Of a stretch of DNA of 64,000 nt, positions 8,103-16,807 are shown in pieces. Position 1 is the stretch's first letter; each line of letters opens with the position of its first letter. The stretch is from positions 1 through 64,000 of the forward strand of contig NZ_JAGKWP010000001.1 of assembly GCF_021151785.1 (NCBI RefSeq), written 5' to 3'. The notes below the pieces were generated by a model that worked only from the letters and a program-made list of their open reading frames with translations, did no database searches and was not told the DNA's origin. The DNA comes from Flavobacterium sp. (lineage in GTDB: Bacteria; Bacteroidota; Bacteroidia; Flavobacteriales; Flavobacteriaceae). The position numbers and the translations under genes are program-made.

Positions 8103-8134
8103 AAAACGCATATTGAAATCAATATGCGTTTTTT
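8103..8134 (+). terminator. terminator of the sdhCAB operon
   Basis: AAAACGCATATTG (8103-8115) and CAATATGCGTTTT (8120-8132) form a 13-bp stem with a 4-nt loop and a T-tract. Confidence 0.85.
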
Positions 8135-8166
8135 ATTTATTAAATTTGTTAGTATAAGGATGTAAC

Positions 8167-8934
8167 ATGAAAGTAGCTTTAATACAAACTCATATCAAAT
8201 GGGAGGATAAGGAGGCAAATTTACAGCACTATGAACAATGGTTTACAACAATGGAAGAAGATGTGGATTTGGTTGTTTTTCCAGAAATGTTTACTAGTGG
8301 TTTTACTATGTCTCCTCAAAATGTGGCTGAATCAAAAGCGGGTTTTACATTAAAATGGTTAAAAAGTAAAGCGGCTCTTTTAAATGTAGCTATGACAGGT
8401 AGTTTGGTAATCAAGGAGGCAGAAAATTATTATAACCGCTTGTTTTTTGTTTTCCCTGATGGTGAAGTTCAATTTTATGATAAGAGGCATTTGTTTACTT
8501 TGGCAGGAGAAGAAAAAGTATATACCTCTAACAAAAAAGAGAAGGTTATAATTCAATACAAGGGTTGGAAAATTTGCCCATTGATATGTTATGATCTTCG
8601 TTTTCCCGTTTATAGCCGAAATGTTGAGGATTATGATTTGCTTCTTTATGTAGCGAATTGGCCAAAACAAAGAATGCAAGCTTGGGATATTTTGTTAAGA
8701 GCAAGGGCTGTTGAAAATTTATCTTATGTTGTTGGTGTAAACCGTGTAGGTTTTGATGGGAACGGATTAGAATATATTGGACATTCTCAAATAATTGATG
8801 AATTAGGCCATTTTGTACTACCCCCTTTTGAGGAAGAAGCAATTCAATATGCCTTGTTAGATAAAAATACAATGTTAGAAACAAGGACTAAATTAAATTT
8901 TTTAAAGGATAAAGATGAATTTTCACTTTTCTAA
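8167..8934 (+). CDS. carbon-nitrogen hydrolase, omega-amidase (YafV/Nit2-like)
   Basis: 255 residues of the nitrilase superfamily. The catalytic triad is visible: Glu40 (FPEMF), Lys106 (YDKRHLF) and Cys141 (LICYDLRFP). The ending of the Cys motif and TSGFTM after Glu are typical of omega-amidases, which hydrolyse alpha-ketoglutaramate or alpha-ketosuccinamate produced by transaminases or side reactions. Assignment to YafV rather than another amidase is by motif resemblance. A TAAATTTG -7 element at 8141-8148 gives an independent promoter overlapping the sdhB terminator tail. It is convergent with the lipoprotein gene downstream. Confidence 0.88.
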   Translation: MKVALIQTHIKWEDKEANLQHYEQWFTTMEEDVDLVVFPEMFTSGFTMSPQNVAESKAGFTLKWLKSKAALLNVAMTGSLVIKEAENYYNRLFFVFPDGEVQFYDKRHLFTLAGEEKVYTSNKKEKVIIQYKGWKICPLICYDLRFPVYSRNVEDYDLLLYVANWPKQRMQAWDILLRARAVENLSYVVGVNRVGFDGNGLEYIGHSQIIDELGHFVLPPFEEEAIQYALLDKNTMLETRTKLNFLKDKDEFSLF

Positions 8935-8939
8935 TAAAA

Positions 8940-8971
8940 ATGCCCCAAAAAGCTTCAAATTTTTGAGGCAT
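8940..8971 (-). terminator. terminator between convergent genes
   Basis: ATGCCCCAAAAA (8940-8951) pairs with TTTTTGAGGCAT (8960-8971) with one mismatch. A TTTTTATT tract follows on the minus strand, so it mainly ends the lipoprotein transcript and may act weakly on the plus strand. Confidence 0.7.
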
Positions 8972-8987
8972 GTCTTTCAGTTTGGGC

Positions 8988-10595
8988 TTATTTATTCAAT
9001 TCTAACACTTGATCTACATCCCAGTTAGCCCTTACATCAATTTTTTCTGAAAAATAAATTAATTCTTCAGGTTGCTTTTTTTGTAAATAGTTACCAGTGT
9101 CCCAACTTCTGTTTTTGTTATCATCGTAGTAAATTCTAATCGTATATAAACTTGGTTTAATTCCTTCAAAGTTAATTTCGGTTTCTTTTTCACTGTAAAA
9201 ATGATCAACAATAGTATTCTCATTAGCCAGTATTTCAACTACAAGAGGAAAACGTTTCACATTTTTCAACCGAAGTTTTAAATTACCAAAATCACTAATT
9301 TTCGCTGTTTTATAGGTAAAAGCTAAACTATCATTTTTATTGCCATAAATGTCTTCAATAGCTCCGGGAAGTAATTTTATGTTGTAGCTTTCATTTTCTT
9401 CTTTGGTAAAATCAAAAATGATGCTTTCATTATAAATATCAGATAAAGTTTCAAAAGGAATTGATATACTATCCCTTTTTTTAAGCTGAATTTTGTCTTT
9501 ATTGATTTTTGCTACAGGTGTACTCGTTTTTAATTTGACTAAATCTCTAAAGGTTAAATTTTGATTTTCATTTAATTTAATGGAGAGTGAGTCTGATATT
9601 TTCATTTTTTTCAGCTTTACAGAGAACTCTTTTTCATAGTTTTCTGCTATAACTTTTAGCTGAAGAGAATCTTTAATGTTTTCAGGTAAAAATATTTGTA
9701 AAGTGTCTTTTTTTTCTTCTTTAGAATAATTGGTTACAAAAAGAGGGATTTCTTTGTTGTCTTTTTTCCCTACAACTTTTATTTGTCTTTTTTCCCCTTC
9801 AAATCCTAAAAATAATTTGTTATTAGATTCTTGAGTTGGTTTAAAAAATTTTGCTTTTGTTTTTTCTTTAAATAGTTTGAGTAGGTAAGTTGAATCAGTA
9901 GGTATTTTTATTTTCTCCTTTCTAAAGGCTATTTTCTCTGTTTTAGGCTGAAATTTATAGTCGTTGTTTTTGTCTTTTAGGGCAATCAAGTAATATTCAC
10001 CTGCTTTAATATTTTCAATGGTAAAAGAAGTATTTTTGTCAAGTGTGTTTGTAACATATCGAGGAACTTCTTTATAAATTGTTGAATCTTTAAATGTGGT
10101 AGCATCGTATAATTGAATATTTACATAGTCGTCAGCTTTGTTTTCAAAGGCATCCATAAATTTACCTGAAACTTTCAAAGAGTCAACAAAACTACCTGTA
10201 GAAAATACATATTTAAATTGGTTATAAGGATTTCCTTCGTTATAGTCTACAATACTTTGCCCAAAATTAAAACTATAAGTGGTATTAGGTTTTAATTCTT
10301 CATTCAGTTTAATAGAAATAAATTTGCTGGCACTTCCTTGAGGAGAAACCGTTGGTTTTTTGTCCATGGGAGGAGAAATAATTAATTGCTTGTTTACATC
10401 CTTGATTTTGATGTATTCACTAAAGTCAATTCTAATTTCATTTCCATTGAAATTAGTTTCATAATTTTTTGGAACGCTTTTTACTAAAACAGGAGCGATT
10501 GTGTCTTTTGGACCGCCTGTGATTGTTCCGCGTTTAGCACAACTTGTTATAATAAAACCTAGTAATAGAGTTAGAAAAAAGTTTAGATTTTTCAT
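8988..10595 (-). CDS. Ig-like (Big_5-type) domain lipoprotein
   Basis: 535 residues from ATG 10595; an ATG at 10631 would add 12 residues before the same signal. The lipobox is IITSC, then AKRG, so it is a lipoprotein anchored at about Cys19. DTIAPVLVKSVPKN opens a SbsA/Big_5 Ig-like domain, with the typical IRIDFSEYI and NTTYSFNFG strands up to about residue 130. The rest is a series of beta-rich segments, including a CarboxypepD-like ENIKAGEYYLIALKDKNND and a C-terminal IKPSLYTIRIYYDDNKN. The family is common in Bacteroidota and its role is not known. The minus-strand promoter may be near 10650 (TACTTTG, one base short). Confidence 0.85.
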   Translation of the reverse strand: MKNLNFFLTLLLGFIITSCAKRGTITGGPKDTIAPVLVKSVPKNYETNFNGNEIRIDFSEYIKIKDVNKQLIISPPMDKKPTVSPQGSASKFISIKLNEELKPNTTYSFNFGQSIVDYNEGNPYNQFKYVFSTGSFVDSLKVSGKFMDAFENKADDYVNIQLYDATTFKDSTIYKEVPRYVTNTLDKNTSFTIENIKAGEYYLIALKDKNNDYKFQPKTEKIAFRKEKIKIPTDSTYLLKLFKEKTKAKFFKPTQESNNKLFLGFEGEKRQIKVVGKKDNKEIPLFVTNYSKEEKKDTLQIFLPENIKDSLQLKVIAENYEKEFSVKLKKMKISDSLSIKLNENQNLTFRDLVKLKTSTPVAKINKDKIQLKKRDSISIPFETLSDIYNESIIFDFTKEENESYNIKLLPGAIEDIYGNKNDSLAFTYKTAKISDFGNLKLRLKNVKRFPLVVEILANENTIVDHFYSEKETEINFEGIKPSLYTIRIYYDDNKNRSWDTGNYLQKKQPEELIYFSEKIDVRANWDVDQVLELNK

Positions 10596-10696
10596 AAAAA
10601 CGTTCAATTTTTTAGAAATAGATAAATGCATTTATTTCTATTTATTTGGCAAAGTAACAACTATATTCTTTTCCTTCATAACTATTTAATCAAAAA

Positions 10697-11401
10697 TTAA
10701 GATTGAGAATAAGCAATGGTTAATAGGCTTACTTTGCTATTTGGAATGGACAGAAGTTCCTTTGCGCAAGCTTCCAATGTTGCTCCTGTAGTAATAACAT
10801 CATCAACTATTAGAAAATGTTTTCCATGAAGGGAAGCATCGAAAACAACTTCAAATGGAGTTGTACTCATTTCACTTCGTTCTTTCTTGTTTTTTTTAGT
10901 TTGAGATTTTGAATATGATATTCTCTTTAATATAGAATTATCATAAGTAATGTTTAATTCTCTTGAAAGTGTTTGACAAAATGTATCTACTTGATTATAT
11001 CCTCGTTCAAACAACCTTTTCTCATGAAGTGGAACAGGTATTATGAAATCTACTTTCCTTATTTTCTCGTTGGATTGTAAATGATAAGAAAACAACTCGC
11101 CTAAAAAAACACCAATGTCTTGTCTCTTTTTATATTTTAAATGGTGAATTAAGTTTTGAGTAATTCCGTTTTTGTGAAAATAAAGAAAAGAATAAGCAAA
11201 TTCTAATGGTAGAATACCATAAAAATTTCGGTTGATTTCATTTACACTTAATTCTTGATGTAATGTTAATGGAAGATTGTGTAAGCAATTTGAACATAAA
11301 ACGTCTTCGTTTTTGAGTAATAATTGTTGACAACCCAAGCAATACGTGGGGTAAATTATTTTTAACAGATTTTTGTGTATTTTATCGAATAAATGAAGCA
11401 T
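10697..11401 (-). CDS. comF: ComF family phosphoribosyltransferase-like protein
   Basis: 234 residues. An N-terminal CxxC...CxxC zinc finger (Cys21, 24, 36, 39) precedes a phosphoribosyltransferase fold with the PRPP loop FLIVDDVITTGATLE (about 196-210) and the upstream PVPLHEKRLFERGYNQ segment. ComF proteins act in DNA uptake in competent bacteria and possibly in purine salvage, and the substrate is unknown. It is divergent from the gene at 11443 with only 41 nt between them. Confidence 0.88.
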   Translation of the reverse strand: MLHLFDKIHKNLLKIIYPTYCLGCQQLLLKNEDVLCSNCLHNLPLTLHQELSVNEINRNFYGILPLEFAYSFLYFHKNGITQNLIHHLKYKKRQDIGVFLGELFSYHLQSNEKIRKVDFIIPVPLHEKRLFERGYNQVDTFCQTLSRELNITYDNSILKRISYSKSQTKKNKKERSEMSTTPFEVVFDASLHGKHFLIVDDVITTGATLEACAKELLSIPNSKVSLLTIAYSQS

Positions 11402-11442
11402 TTGATTTTATTAATTTTATTTTTAAAGCAAAATTTAATTTA

Positions 11443-12246
11443 ATGTCTCGCAAAAACGACAATTCGAATCGATTAATCATATTCTTTTTATCACTATTAA
11501 TAGTGGTATTGTTTTTTAAAGATTATAAAGATACTATTTCTTCTAACAAAATTCAAAATAGTTTGAAAGAAGAAAATTACATAGCACAATCTCAATTATC
11601 AGAAATGATTGAGAAGTATGATTCTGTGTTAATTAAATTAAATAGTAACAAATACAGTGCAGGAGCAAATAGAAATCAAAATAATGTTGATTTTAATAAT
11701 TTATCTGGAAAATCGTTTTCTTCTATTGATGAACAAATAACCGCAGTTAAAGATTCTATCTTTAGATTGAAAAATAGACTTAGACGTTTACAAACAGAAA
11801 GTAGATTAACTCAAAGAGAAAGAAAAAATCAAGAGAGTATTGAGAAAATTTCATCTGCAAGCAAACTTATTGTTTCTAACTTACAAGCAAGAGGGGTTAA
11901 ATTTATAAAAGATAATTCAACAAACGCACAAAAGAAAGAAATCGAACAGATCAGAGTTTGTTTTTCATTTGAAGGAAATCAAATAGTGGATTATGGAAAC
12001 AAAGAGTTGTTTGTACAAATTGTCAATCCAAAAAATGAAATTGTTTCTAAAGATAATTTAGTATTTGAACAAAATAACACAACATTACGCTATAGTAAAA
12101 AAGTAGATTTCTTGTACAACAAGCAAATTACGGATGTTTGTACGTATGTTGATTTAGAAAAAAATAAAATTTATAAAGGACGCTACTTAGTAAATTTATA
12201 TTCAGGCACAAAGAAAATAGGTTCTACAATCTTCAGCTATAATTAA
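11443..12246 (+). CDS. membrane-anchored coiled-coil protein, function unknown
   Basis: 267 residues. An N-terminal hydrophobic helix (LIIFFLSLLIVVLFF, about 11-26) anchors it in the inner membrane with a periplasmic C-terminus. Residues about 75-150 are a charged coiled coil with Arg-rich LKNRLRRLQ. The C-terminal 110 residues are beta-rich, ending RYLVNLYSGTKKIGSTIF. Similar proteins next to glyS in relatives are sometimes labelled ParA, but no Walker motif is present here, so that label would be wrong. It ends 49 nt before glyS. Confidence 0.75.
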   Translation: MSRKNDNSNRLIIFFLSLLIVVLFFKDYKDTISSNKIQNSLKEENYIAQSQLSEMIEKYDSVLIKLNSNKYSAGANRNQNNVDFNNLSGKSFSSIDEQITAVKDSIFRLKNRLRRLQTESRLTQRERKNQESIEKISSASKLIVSNLQARGVKFIKDNSTNAQKKEIEQIRVCFSFEGNQIVDYGNKELFVQIVNPKNEIVSKDNLVFEQNNTTLRYSKKVDFLYNKQITDVCTYVDLEKNKIYKGRYLVNLYSGTKKIGSTIFSYN

Positions 12247-12283
12247 TTTACAAAAAAACTTTTCTTTATTCCGTTCCTATTTT

Positions 12284-12291
12284 TACTTTTG
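12284..12291 (+). promoter_or_regulatory. -7 element of the glyS promoter, leaderless geometry
   Basis: TACTTTTG matches TAnnTTTG exactly and ends four bases before ATG 12296, so the transcript would begin at or next to the A of the start codon. No good TTG -33 element is seen 17-19 nt upstream. Confidence 0.6.
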
Positions 12292-12295
12292 CACT

Positions 12296-13840
12296 ATGGC
12301 AAAACAAGAAGACTTATTTAAGAATGTAGTTTCGCATGCAAAAGAGTACGGATTTATTTTTCCGTCAAGCGAAATTTATGATGGTTTGAGCGCAGTTTAT
12401 GATTATGCTCAAAACGGGGTAGAATTAAAGAAAAACATCCGTGATTACTGGTGGAAATCAATGGTGCAAATGCACGAAAATATTGTTGGTATTGATGCGG
12501 CGATATTTATGCATCCTACTACTTGGAAAGCTTCTGGTCACGTAGATGCATTTAATGACCCATTAATCGATAATAAAGATTCTAAAAAAAGATACCGCGC
12601 CGATGTTTTAATTGAGGATTATGCCGAAAAATTAAATCAAAAAGCACAAAAAGAAATCGAAAAAGCTAGAGGTCGTTTTGGTGATGCCTTTGATGAAGCA
12701 CAATTTGTAGCGACTAATGAAAGAGTAAAAGGGTATTTAGACCAAAAAAACAGCATTTTGCATCGTATGGCTAAAGGTCTAGAATCAGGTGATTTAGCAG
12801 ATGTAAAAGCGTTAATTGAAGAATTGGAAATAGCTTGTCCAGAATCAGGTTCACGTAACTGGACAGAAGTGCGTCAGTTTAACTTAATGTTTGGTACAAA
12901 GTTAGGGGCTTCTGCAGATTCTGCTATGGATTTATACCTTCGTCCAGAAACGGCACAAGGAATTTTTGTTAATTTCTTGAACGTTCAAAAAACTGGCCGT
13001 ATGAAGATTCCTTTCGGAATTGCTCAAACAGGTAAAGCTTTCCGTAATGAAATTGTAGCTCGACAATTTATTTTCCGTATGCGTGAGTTTGAACAAATGG
13101 AAATGCAATTCTTTGTGAAGCCAGGTGAGGAAATGAAATACTACGAGTACTGGAAAGAAACACGTTTAAAATGGCATTTATCTCTTGGATTAGGTAAGGA
13201 AAATTACCGTTTTCATGATCATGAGAAATTAGCCCATTATGCTAACGCTGCCGCTGATATTGAATTCAATTTCCCTTTCGGTTTTAAAGAACTAGAAGGC
13301 ATTCATTCACGTACAGATTTTGACTTAAAAGCACATGAACAATATTCAGGTAAGAAATTACAATATTTTGATACCGAAGAAAATAGAAATTATGTTCCAT
13401 ATGTAGTTGAAACGTCGGTTGGTTTAGATCGTATGTTCTTAGCGGTTTTCTCAAAAGCGTTACAAGAAGAAACATTAGAGGATGGTTCAACAAGAACAGT
13501 ATTACGTTTACCAAGTGTGTTGGCACCTACAAAAGCAGCAGTCTTGCCTTTAGTTAAAAAAGATGGTTTACCAGAAGTAGCTAAAGAAATTGTGGAGGAA
13601 TTAAAATGGGATTTCAATGTAGCTTATGACGAAAAAGATGCTGTAGGCCGTCGTTATCGTCGTCAAGATGCATTAGGAACGCCTTTCTGTATTACCGTTG
13701 ACCATCAAACTTTAGAAGATAAAACGGTTACTATTCGTCATAGAGATTCTATGGAGCAAGCACGTGTAGCGATTGCCGATTTAAGAGGTATTATTGCAAA
13801 TGAAGTGTCTATGCGCAATTGGCTGATGAAAATGAAGTAA
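12296..13840 (+). CDS. glyS: glycine--tRNA ligase (dimeric type)
   Basis: 514 residues. It charges tRNA-Gly. This is the single-chain alpha2 class II enzyme of the eukaryote, archaeal and Bacteroidota type, not the alpha/beta tetramer. Seen are the N-terminal KRYRAD region, motif 2 around GKAFRNEIVARQFIFRMREFEQ, and motif 3 at VETSVGLDRMFLA, followed by the anticodon-binding domain (APTKAAVLPLV ... YRRQDALGTPFC). Length and motifs are normal. The promoter lies immediately before the ATG. It is followed by a strong terminator shared with the convergent gene. Confidence 0.97.
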   Translation: MAKQEDLFKNVVSHAKEYGFIFPSSEIYDGLSAVYDYAQNGVELKKNIRDYWWKSMVQMHENIVGIDAAIFMHPTTWKASGHVDAFNDPLIDNKDSKKRYRADVLIEDYAEKLNQKAQKEIEKARGRFGDAFDEAQFVATNERVKGYLDQKNSILHRMAKGLESGDLADVKALIEELEIACPESGSRNWTEVRQFNLMFGTKLGASADSAMDLYLRPETAQGIFVNFLNVQKTGRMKIPFGIAQTGKAFRNEIVARQFIFRMREFEQMEMQFFVKPGEEMKYYEYWKETRLKWHLSLGLGKENYRFHDHEKLAHYANAAADIEFNFPFGFKELEGIHSRTDFDLKAHEQYSGKKLQYFDTEENRNYVPYVVETSVGLDRMFLAVFSKALQEETLEDGSTRTVLRLPSVLAPTKAAVLPLVKKDGLPEVAKEIVEELKWDFNVAYDEKDAVGRRYRRQDALGTPFCITVDHQTLEDKTVTIRHRDSMEQARVAIADLRGIIANEVSMRNWLMKMK

Positions 13841-13857
13841 AAATATAAGTTTAATAG

Positions 13858-13890
13858 AAATCCCGAAACAATCAAGTTTCGGGATTTTTT
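13858..13890 (+). terminator. bidirectional terminator after glyS
   Basis: AAATCCCGAAAC (13858-13869) and GTTTCGGGATTT (13876-13887) form a perfect 12-bp stem followed by T residues. It lies directly between convergent glyS and the VOC gene. Confidence 0.85.
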
Positions 13891-14251
13891 ATTGTGCTGT
13901 ACCAAACTGTAATAAATATCCATTGTTATCATACAAAGCAAATTCTTTCATGCCCCATTCAAAAACTTCTGGAGGATAACAAATTTTTGCTTTATCTTTA
14001 ATTTCCTCCCAAAGCTTATCCACCTCAGTTACTTCAAAGTATAAACTGCCTGAAAAACCAATTTTCTCAATAGATGTATGTTCATTAGGTAGTGCTAGCA
14101 TGAGGTTGACTTCCTCTTTTGTTAAAGAAGCCCAGCCCCAATCTACATTTTTTTCATCTAATTTGAATCCTAAAACAGTACAATAAAAAGTAATGCTTTC
14201 TTCTAGACTATTAGTCCAAAGAATGGGACGAATTGATTTAAATTGTGTCAT
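13889..14251 (-). CDS. VOC (glyoxalase/bleomycin-resistance) family protein
   Basis: 120 residues, one VOC unit of two beta-alpha-beta-beta-beta modules: RPILWTNSLEESITFYCTVLGF at the start and SLYFEVTEVDKLWEEIK in the second half, ending FALYDNNGYLLQFG. VOC proteins bind a metal and act on small thiols, dioxygenase substrates or antibiotics; the substrate cannot be read here. Its start overlaps the end of thiL by 14 nt on the same strand, suggesting translational coupling. Confidence 0.85.
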   Translation of the reverse strand: MTQFKSIRPILWTNSLEESITFYCTVLGFKLDEKNVDWGWASLTKEEVNLMLALPNEHTSIEKIGFSGSLYFEVTEVDKLWEEIKDKAKICYPPEVFEWGMKEFALYDNNGYLLQFGTAQ

Positions 14252-15299
14252 TGTTTTCCTCTAAAGCATTCCAACCTCTTGCCTTTAAACCAATTTTGGT
14301 ATTGGCCCGAGTAATAAGGTGTGCGCCTTCATTTTCGGCAACCATATGACCTATTACAGTAAAATTTGGGTTGTGTTTAATTTTATTGTAATCTTCCATT
14401 TTAATAGTAAACAATAATTCATAATCTTCTCCACCATTTAAAGCAATGGTTGTAATGTCTAAATTGAATTCTTCGCAAACATTGATTAATTGAGGATCTA
14501 CAGGAATTTTTTCTTCAAATAAATTACATCCCACGTTTGATTGTTTACATAAATGTAGGATTTCAGAGGATAATCCGTCTGAAATATCAATCATAGCTGT
14601 GGGTTTTATTTCTAATTTTTCTAAAATACCTTTTATGTCCTTACGTACTTCAGGTTTTAATTGACGTTCAATTAAATAGGTGTAATCGTCTAATATTGGT
14701 TGATTGTTTGGATTTACTTGGAATACTTGCTTTTCGCGTTCTAGTACTTGTAAGCCCATATAAGCTGCTCCTAAATCTCCAGAAACCACCAATAAATCTC
14801 CAACATTTGCGCCATTTCTATAAGTTAGGTCTTCTAACAGTGCTTCTCCAATAGCCGTAATACTTATGATTAAACCTTTTTGAGAAGAAGTTGTGTCACC
14901 TCCTATAACATCTACGTTATAAATTTCAGATGCAAGTGTAATACCAGCCATTAATTCTTCTAAGGCTTCTAATGGGAAACGATTAGAAACGGCTAAAGAA
15001 ACCGTAATTTGTGTAGGAATGGCATTCATCGCACATATGTCAGATACATTAGCTACAACCGCTTTATACCCCAAGTGTTTTAAGGGCATATAACTCAAAT
15101 CAAAGTGAACACCTTCTACCAATAAATCGGTTGAAATAACGGCTTTTTTATCTTTAAAATCTAGAACTGCTGCATCATCACCTATGCTTTTTAAAGTGCT
15201 TTCTTGGTTAATTTTGAAGTGCTTGGTTAAGTGTTCTATCAAACCAAATTCGCCTAAAGAAGCAATACTCGTTCTTTTTTGATTTTTATCTTCTAACAT
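14238..15299 (-). CDS. thiL: thiamine-monophosphate kinase
   Basis: 353 residues. It phosphorylates thiamine monophosphate to thiamine diphosphate, the last step of vitamin B1 biosynthesis. AIR-synthase/PurM-type fold motifs are visible: SIGDDAAVLDF (38-48), STDLLVEGVHFDL (56-68), IGGDTTSS (132-139) and the C-terminal NGGEDYELLFT. A TATCTTTG -7 element on the minus strand at 15317-15324 gives an 18-nt leader. The downstream VOC gene overlaps by 14 nt. Confidence 0.95.
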   Translation of the reverse strand: MLEDKNQKRTSIASLGEFGLIEHLTKHFKINQESTLKSIGDDAAVLDFKDKKAVISTDLLVEGVHFDLSYMPLKHLGYKAVVANVSDICAMNAIPTQITVSLAVSNRFPLEALEELMAGITLASEIYNVDVIGGDTTSSQKGLIISITAIGEALLEDLTYRNGANVGDLLVVSGDLGAAYMGLQVLEREKQVFQVNPNNQPILDDYTYLIERQLKPEVRKDIKGILEKLEIKPTAMIDISDGLSSEILHLCKQSNVGCNLFEEKIPVDPQLINVCEEFNLDITTIALNGGEDYELLFTIKMEDYNKIKHNPNFTVIGHMVAENEGAHLITRANTKIGLKARGWNALEENNDTI

Positions 15300-15514
15300 A
15301 ATGTTTCAAGTTTGCGCAAAGATAAGGCTTTTTGAAGCCATCTAAAAGGGATTGTTTTCTTAATATTTTGGCGCGGAAGTTAACATTTAAATAATGCCAA
15401 TACTAGTTTCATTTAACATAGTGATTTTAGATTTGCCATGTAAAATAAGATAGAATAAAAATGTTTTATAGTTAGATTAATAGTAGTAGTTTTTTTGTTA
15501 TAGTAGTATTGGCG

Positions 15515-15633
15515 ATTAAGTTGTGTTTTTTGTTAGTACTTATACAGCACTTGTGAAAGAACGATTAACGGAGATAAGATCGATGTCTTTAGACAAGACT
15601 GTAATAAGAAGGTTGGGTTTTCCAGCCTTTTTT
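15515..15633 (+). ncRNA. candidate small RNA ending in an intrinsic terminator
   Basis: The 330-nt gap between the divergently spaced thiL and recX genes has no convincing protein gene. It ends with a plus-strand terminator (15609-15633: AAGGTTGG, 5-nt loop, CCAGCCTT, T6) that serves no plus-strand gene. Upstream of it are small hairpins such as GTCTT-TAGAC-AAGAC (about 15583-15597) and CGAT...ATCG (about 15562-15582). The 5' end is a guess, since no perfect TAnnTTTG was found. I do not recognise a known RNA family; SRP, tmRNA and RNase P cores are absent. Confidence 0.3.
15609..15633 (+). terminator. orphan plus-strand terminator
   Basis: AAGGTTGG (15609-15616) and CCAGCCTT (15622-15629), with a G-T pair, are followed by six Ts on the plus strand. 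On the minus strand the T-tract is missing, so it is not the recX terminator. Confidence 0.6.
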
Positions 15634-16096
15634 ATTGGGTTAATTCAGTTAATTTATCATAAATTAAATGGGATTCATAGCCTTTTCTTAAAAGGAAGTC
15701 TACCCACTTTTTGTTTTTTTTGGTGCTGTTTTTTTCTGTAATACTATTCCAATGTTTTTCTGCTAGTTCATTAAAATTTTGAATATACAATTCTTCGGGG
15801 ATTTCTTGTAAAGCAAGTTCAATGTTTTTACTTGAAATTTCTCTGGCTTTCAGCTCGATATTAATTCTTTTTTTGCCCCACTTTTTATAATTGTGTTTTC
15901 CCCGAACAAAACTTTTTGCAAAACGTTCTTCATTGATATAATTATTCTCAATTAAGAAAATCATGATTTGTTCTTTAGCTTCAGGAATTAAATGGAAACT
16001 TTTTAATTTTACTTCTACTTCTTTATAGCAACGATCTTGGTAGCTACAATAGTATTCCATTTTACTTCGAATTTCTTCAAGGTTATAACTTTTCAA
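15632..16096 (-). CDS. recX: regulatory protein RecX
   Basis: 154 residues. RecX family proteins bind RecA filaments and limit recombination. The family's three-helix repeats are visible: CSYQDRCYKEVEVKLKSF at the N-terminus, then INEERFAKSFVRGKHNYKKWGKKRI with the core RFAxxFVRxK...WGxxRI, and KWVDFLLRKGY near the C-terminus. Length is typical. recA itself is not in this window. The neighbours (the candidate RNA and frr) give no operon. Confidence 0.9.
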   Translation of the reverse strand: MKSYNLEEIRSKMEYYCSYQDRCYKEVEVKLKSFHLIPEAKEQIMIFLIENNYINEERFAKSFVRGKHNYKKWGKKRINIELKAREISSKNIELALQEIPEELYIQNFNELAEKHWNSITEKNSTKKNKKWVDFLLRKGYESHLIYDKLTELTQ

Positions 16097-16167
16097 CTTT
16101 TATTTTACTTTTGAATCAAAATATTTTACTAAATTATAAATTAATTTTGTTTGTTTTGGATAAATAA

Positions 16168-16192
16168 AAAGCCTCTTAATTTAAGAGGCTTT
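16168..16192 (-). terminator. terminator of the pyrH-frr operon
   Basis: AAAGCCTCTTA and TAAGAGGCTTT pair around a 3-nt loop, and the minus strand continues with T residues (AAAAA on the plus strand before 16171). Confidence 0.8.
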
Positions 16193-16213
16193 GCTATTTT
16201 CTTTATTAAAGCA

Positions 16214-16777
16214 TTATACTTTCATGATTTCTGCTTCTTTAACAGCTAATAATTCATCAATCTTTTTGATATAACTATCTGTTAATTTTTGAATATCTTC
16301 TTCTGCTTTTTTACAAACATCTTCAGAAGTTCCATTTTTTTCTTCTTTTTTAATATCTGTATTGGCATCTTTTCTAGCATTTCTTATCCCAATTTTTGCG
16401 TCTTCTGCCTCTGATTTTGCTTGTTTTACTAGGTCACGACGGCGTTCCTCTGTTAAAGGTGGAATGTTAATAATAATGTTTTCTCCATTATTCATTGGGT
16501 TCAATCCTAGATTTGCAATCATAATTGCTTTTTCAATAGGTTGTAACATGTTTTTTTCCCAAGGTGTAACGGTTAATGTTCTTGCGTCTGCAGCATTAAT
16601 ATTAGCCACTTGAGAAATTGGTGTTTGAGAACCATAATAATCTACAAAAACACCTCCTAACATTTGAGGAGAGGCTTTTCCCGCTCTAATGTTTAAGAAT
16701 TCTTTTTCTAAGTGTGCAATAGAACCATTCATAGATTCTTTAGCACTATCAATGATAAAGTTAATTTCTTCGGTCAT
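16214..16777 (-). CDS. frr: ribosome recycling factor
   Basis: 187 residues from the second of two adjacent ATGs; the first, at 16780, would add one Met. It splits post-termination ribosomes together with EF-G. The family sequence is clear throughout: HLEKEFLNIRAGKASPQML near the N-terminus, PPLTEERRRDLVKQAK in the middle and DSYIKKIDELLAVKEAEIM at the end. It follows pyrH after 30 nt on the same strand, a conserved arrangement. Confidence 0.97.
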   Translation of the reverse strand: MTEEINFIIDSAKESMNGSIAHLEKEFLNIRAGKASPQMLGGVFVDYYGSQTPISQVANINAADARTLTVTPWEKNMLQPIEKAIMIANLGLNPMNNGENIIINIPPLTEERRRDLVKQAKSEAEDAKIGIRNARKDANTDIKKEEKNGTSEDVCKKAEEDIQKLTDSYIKKIDELLAVKEAEIMKV

Positions 16778-16807
16778 CATGTTATTTTTTAATCGAATAT
16801 TTTATAT

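Noticed and set aside
11443..12246. ParA-like partition protein
   Set aside because: No Walker A motif; the protein is a membrane-anchored coiled coil.
15523..15741. 72-residue plus-strand ORF over the recX end
   Set aside because: It begins at TTG, runs through the orphan terminator and into recX antisense, and has no protein-like features.
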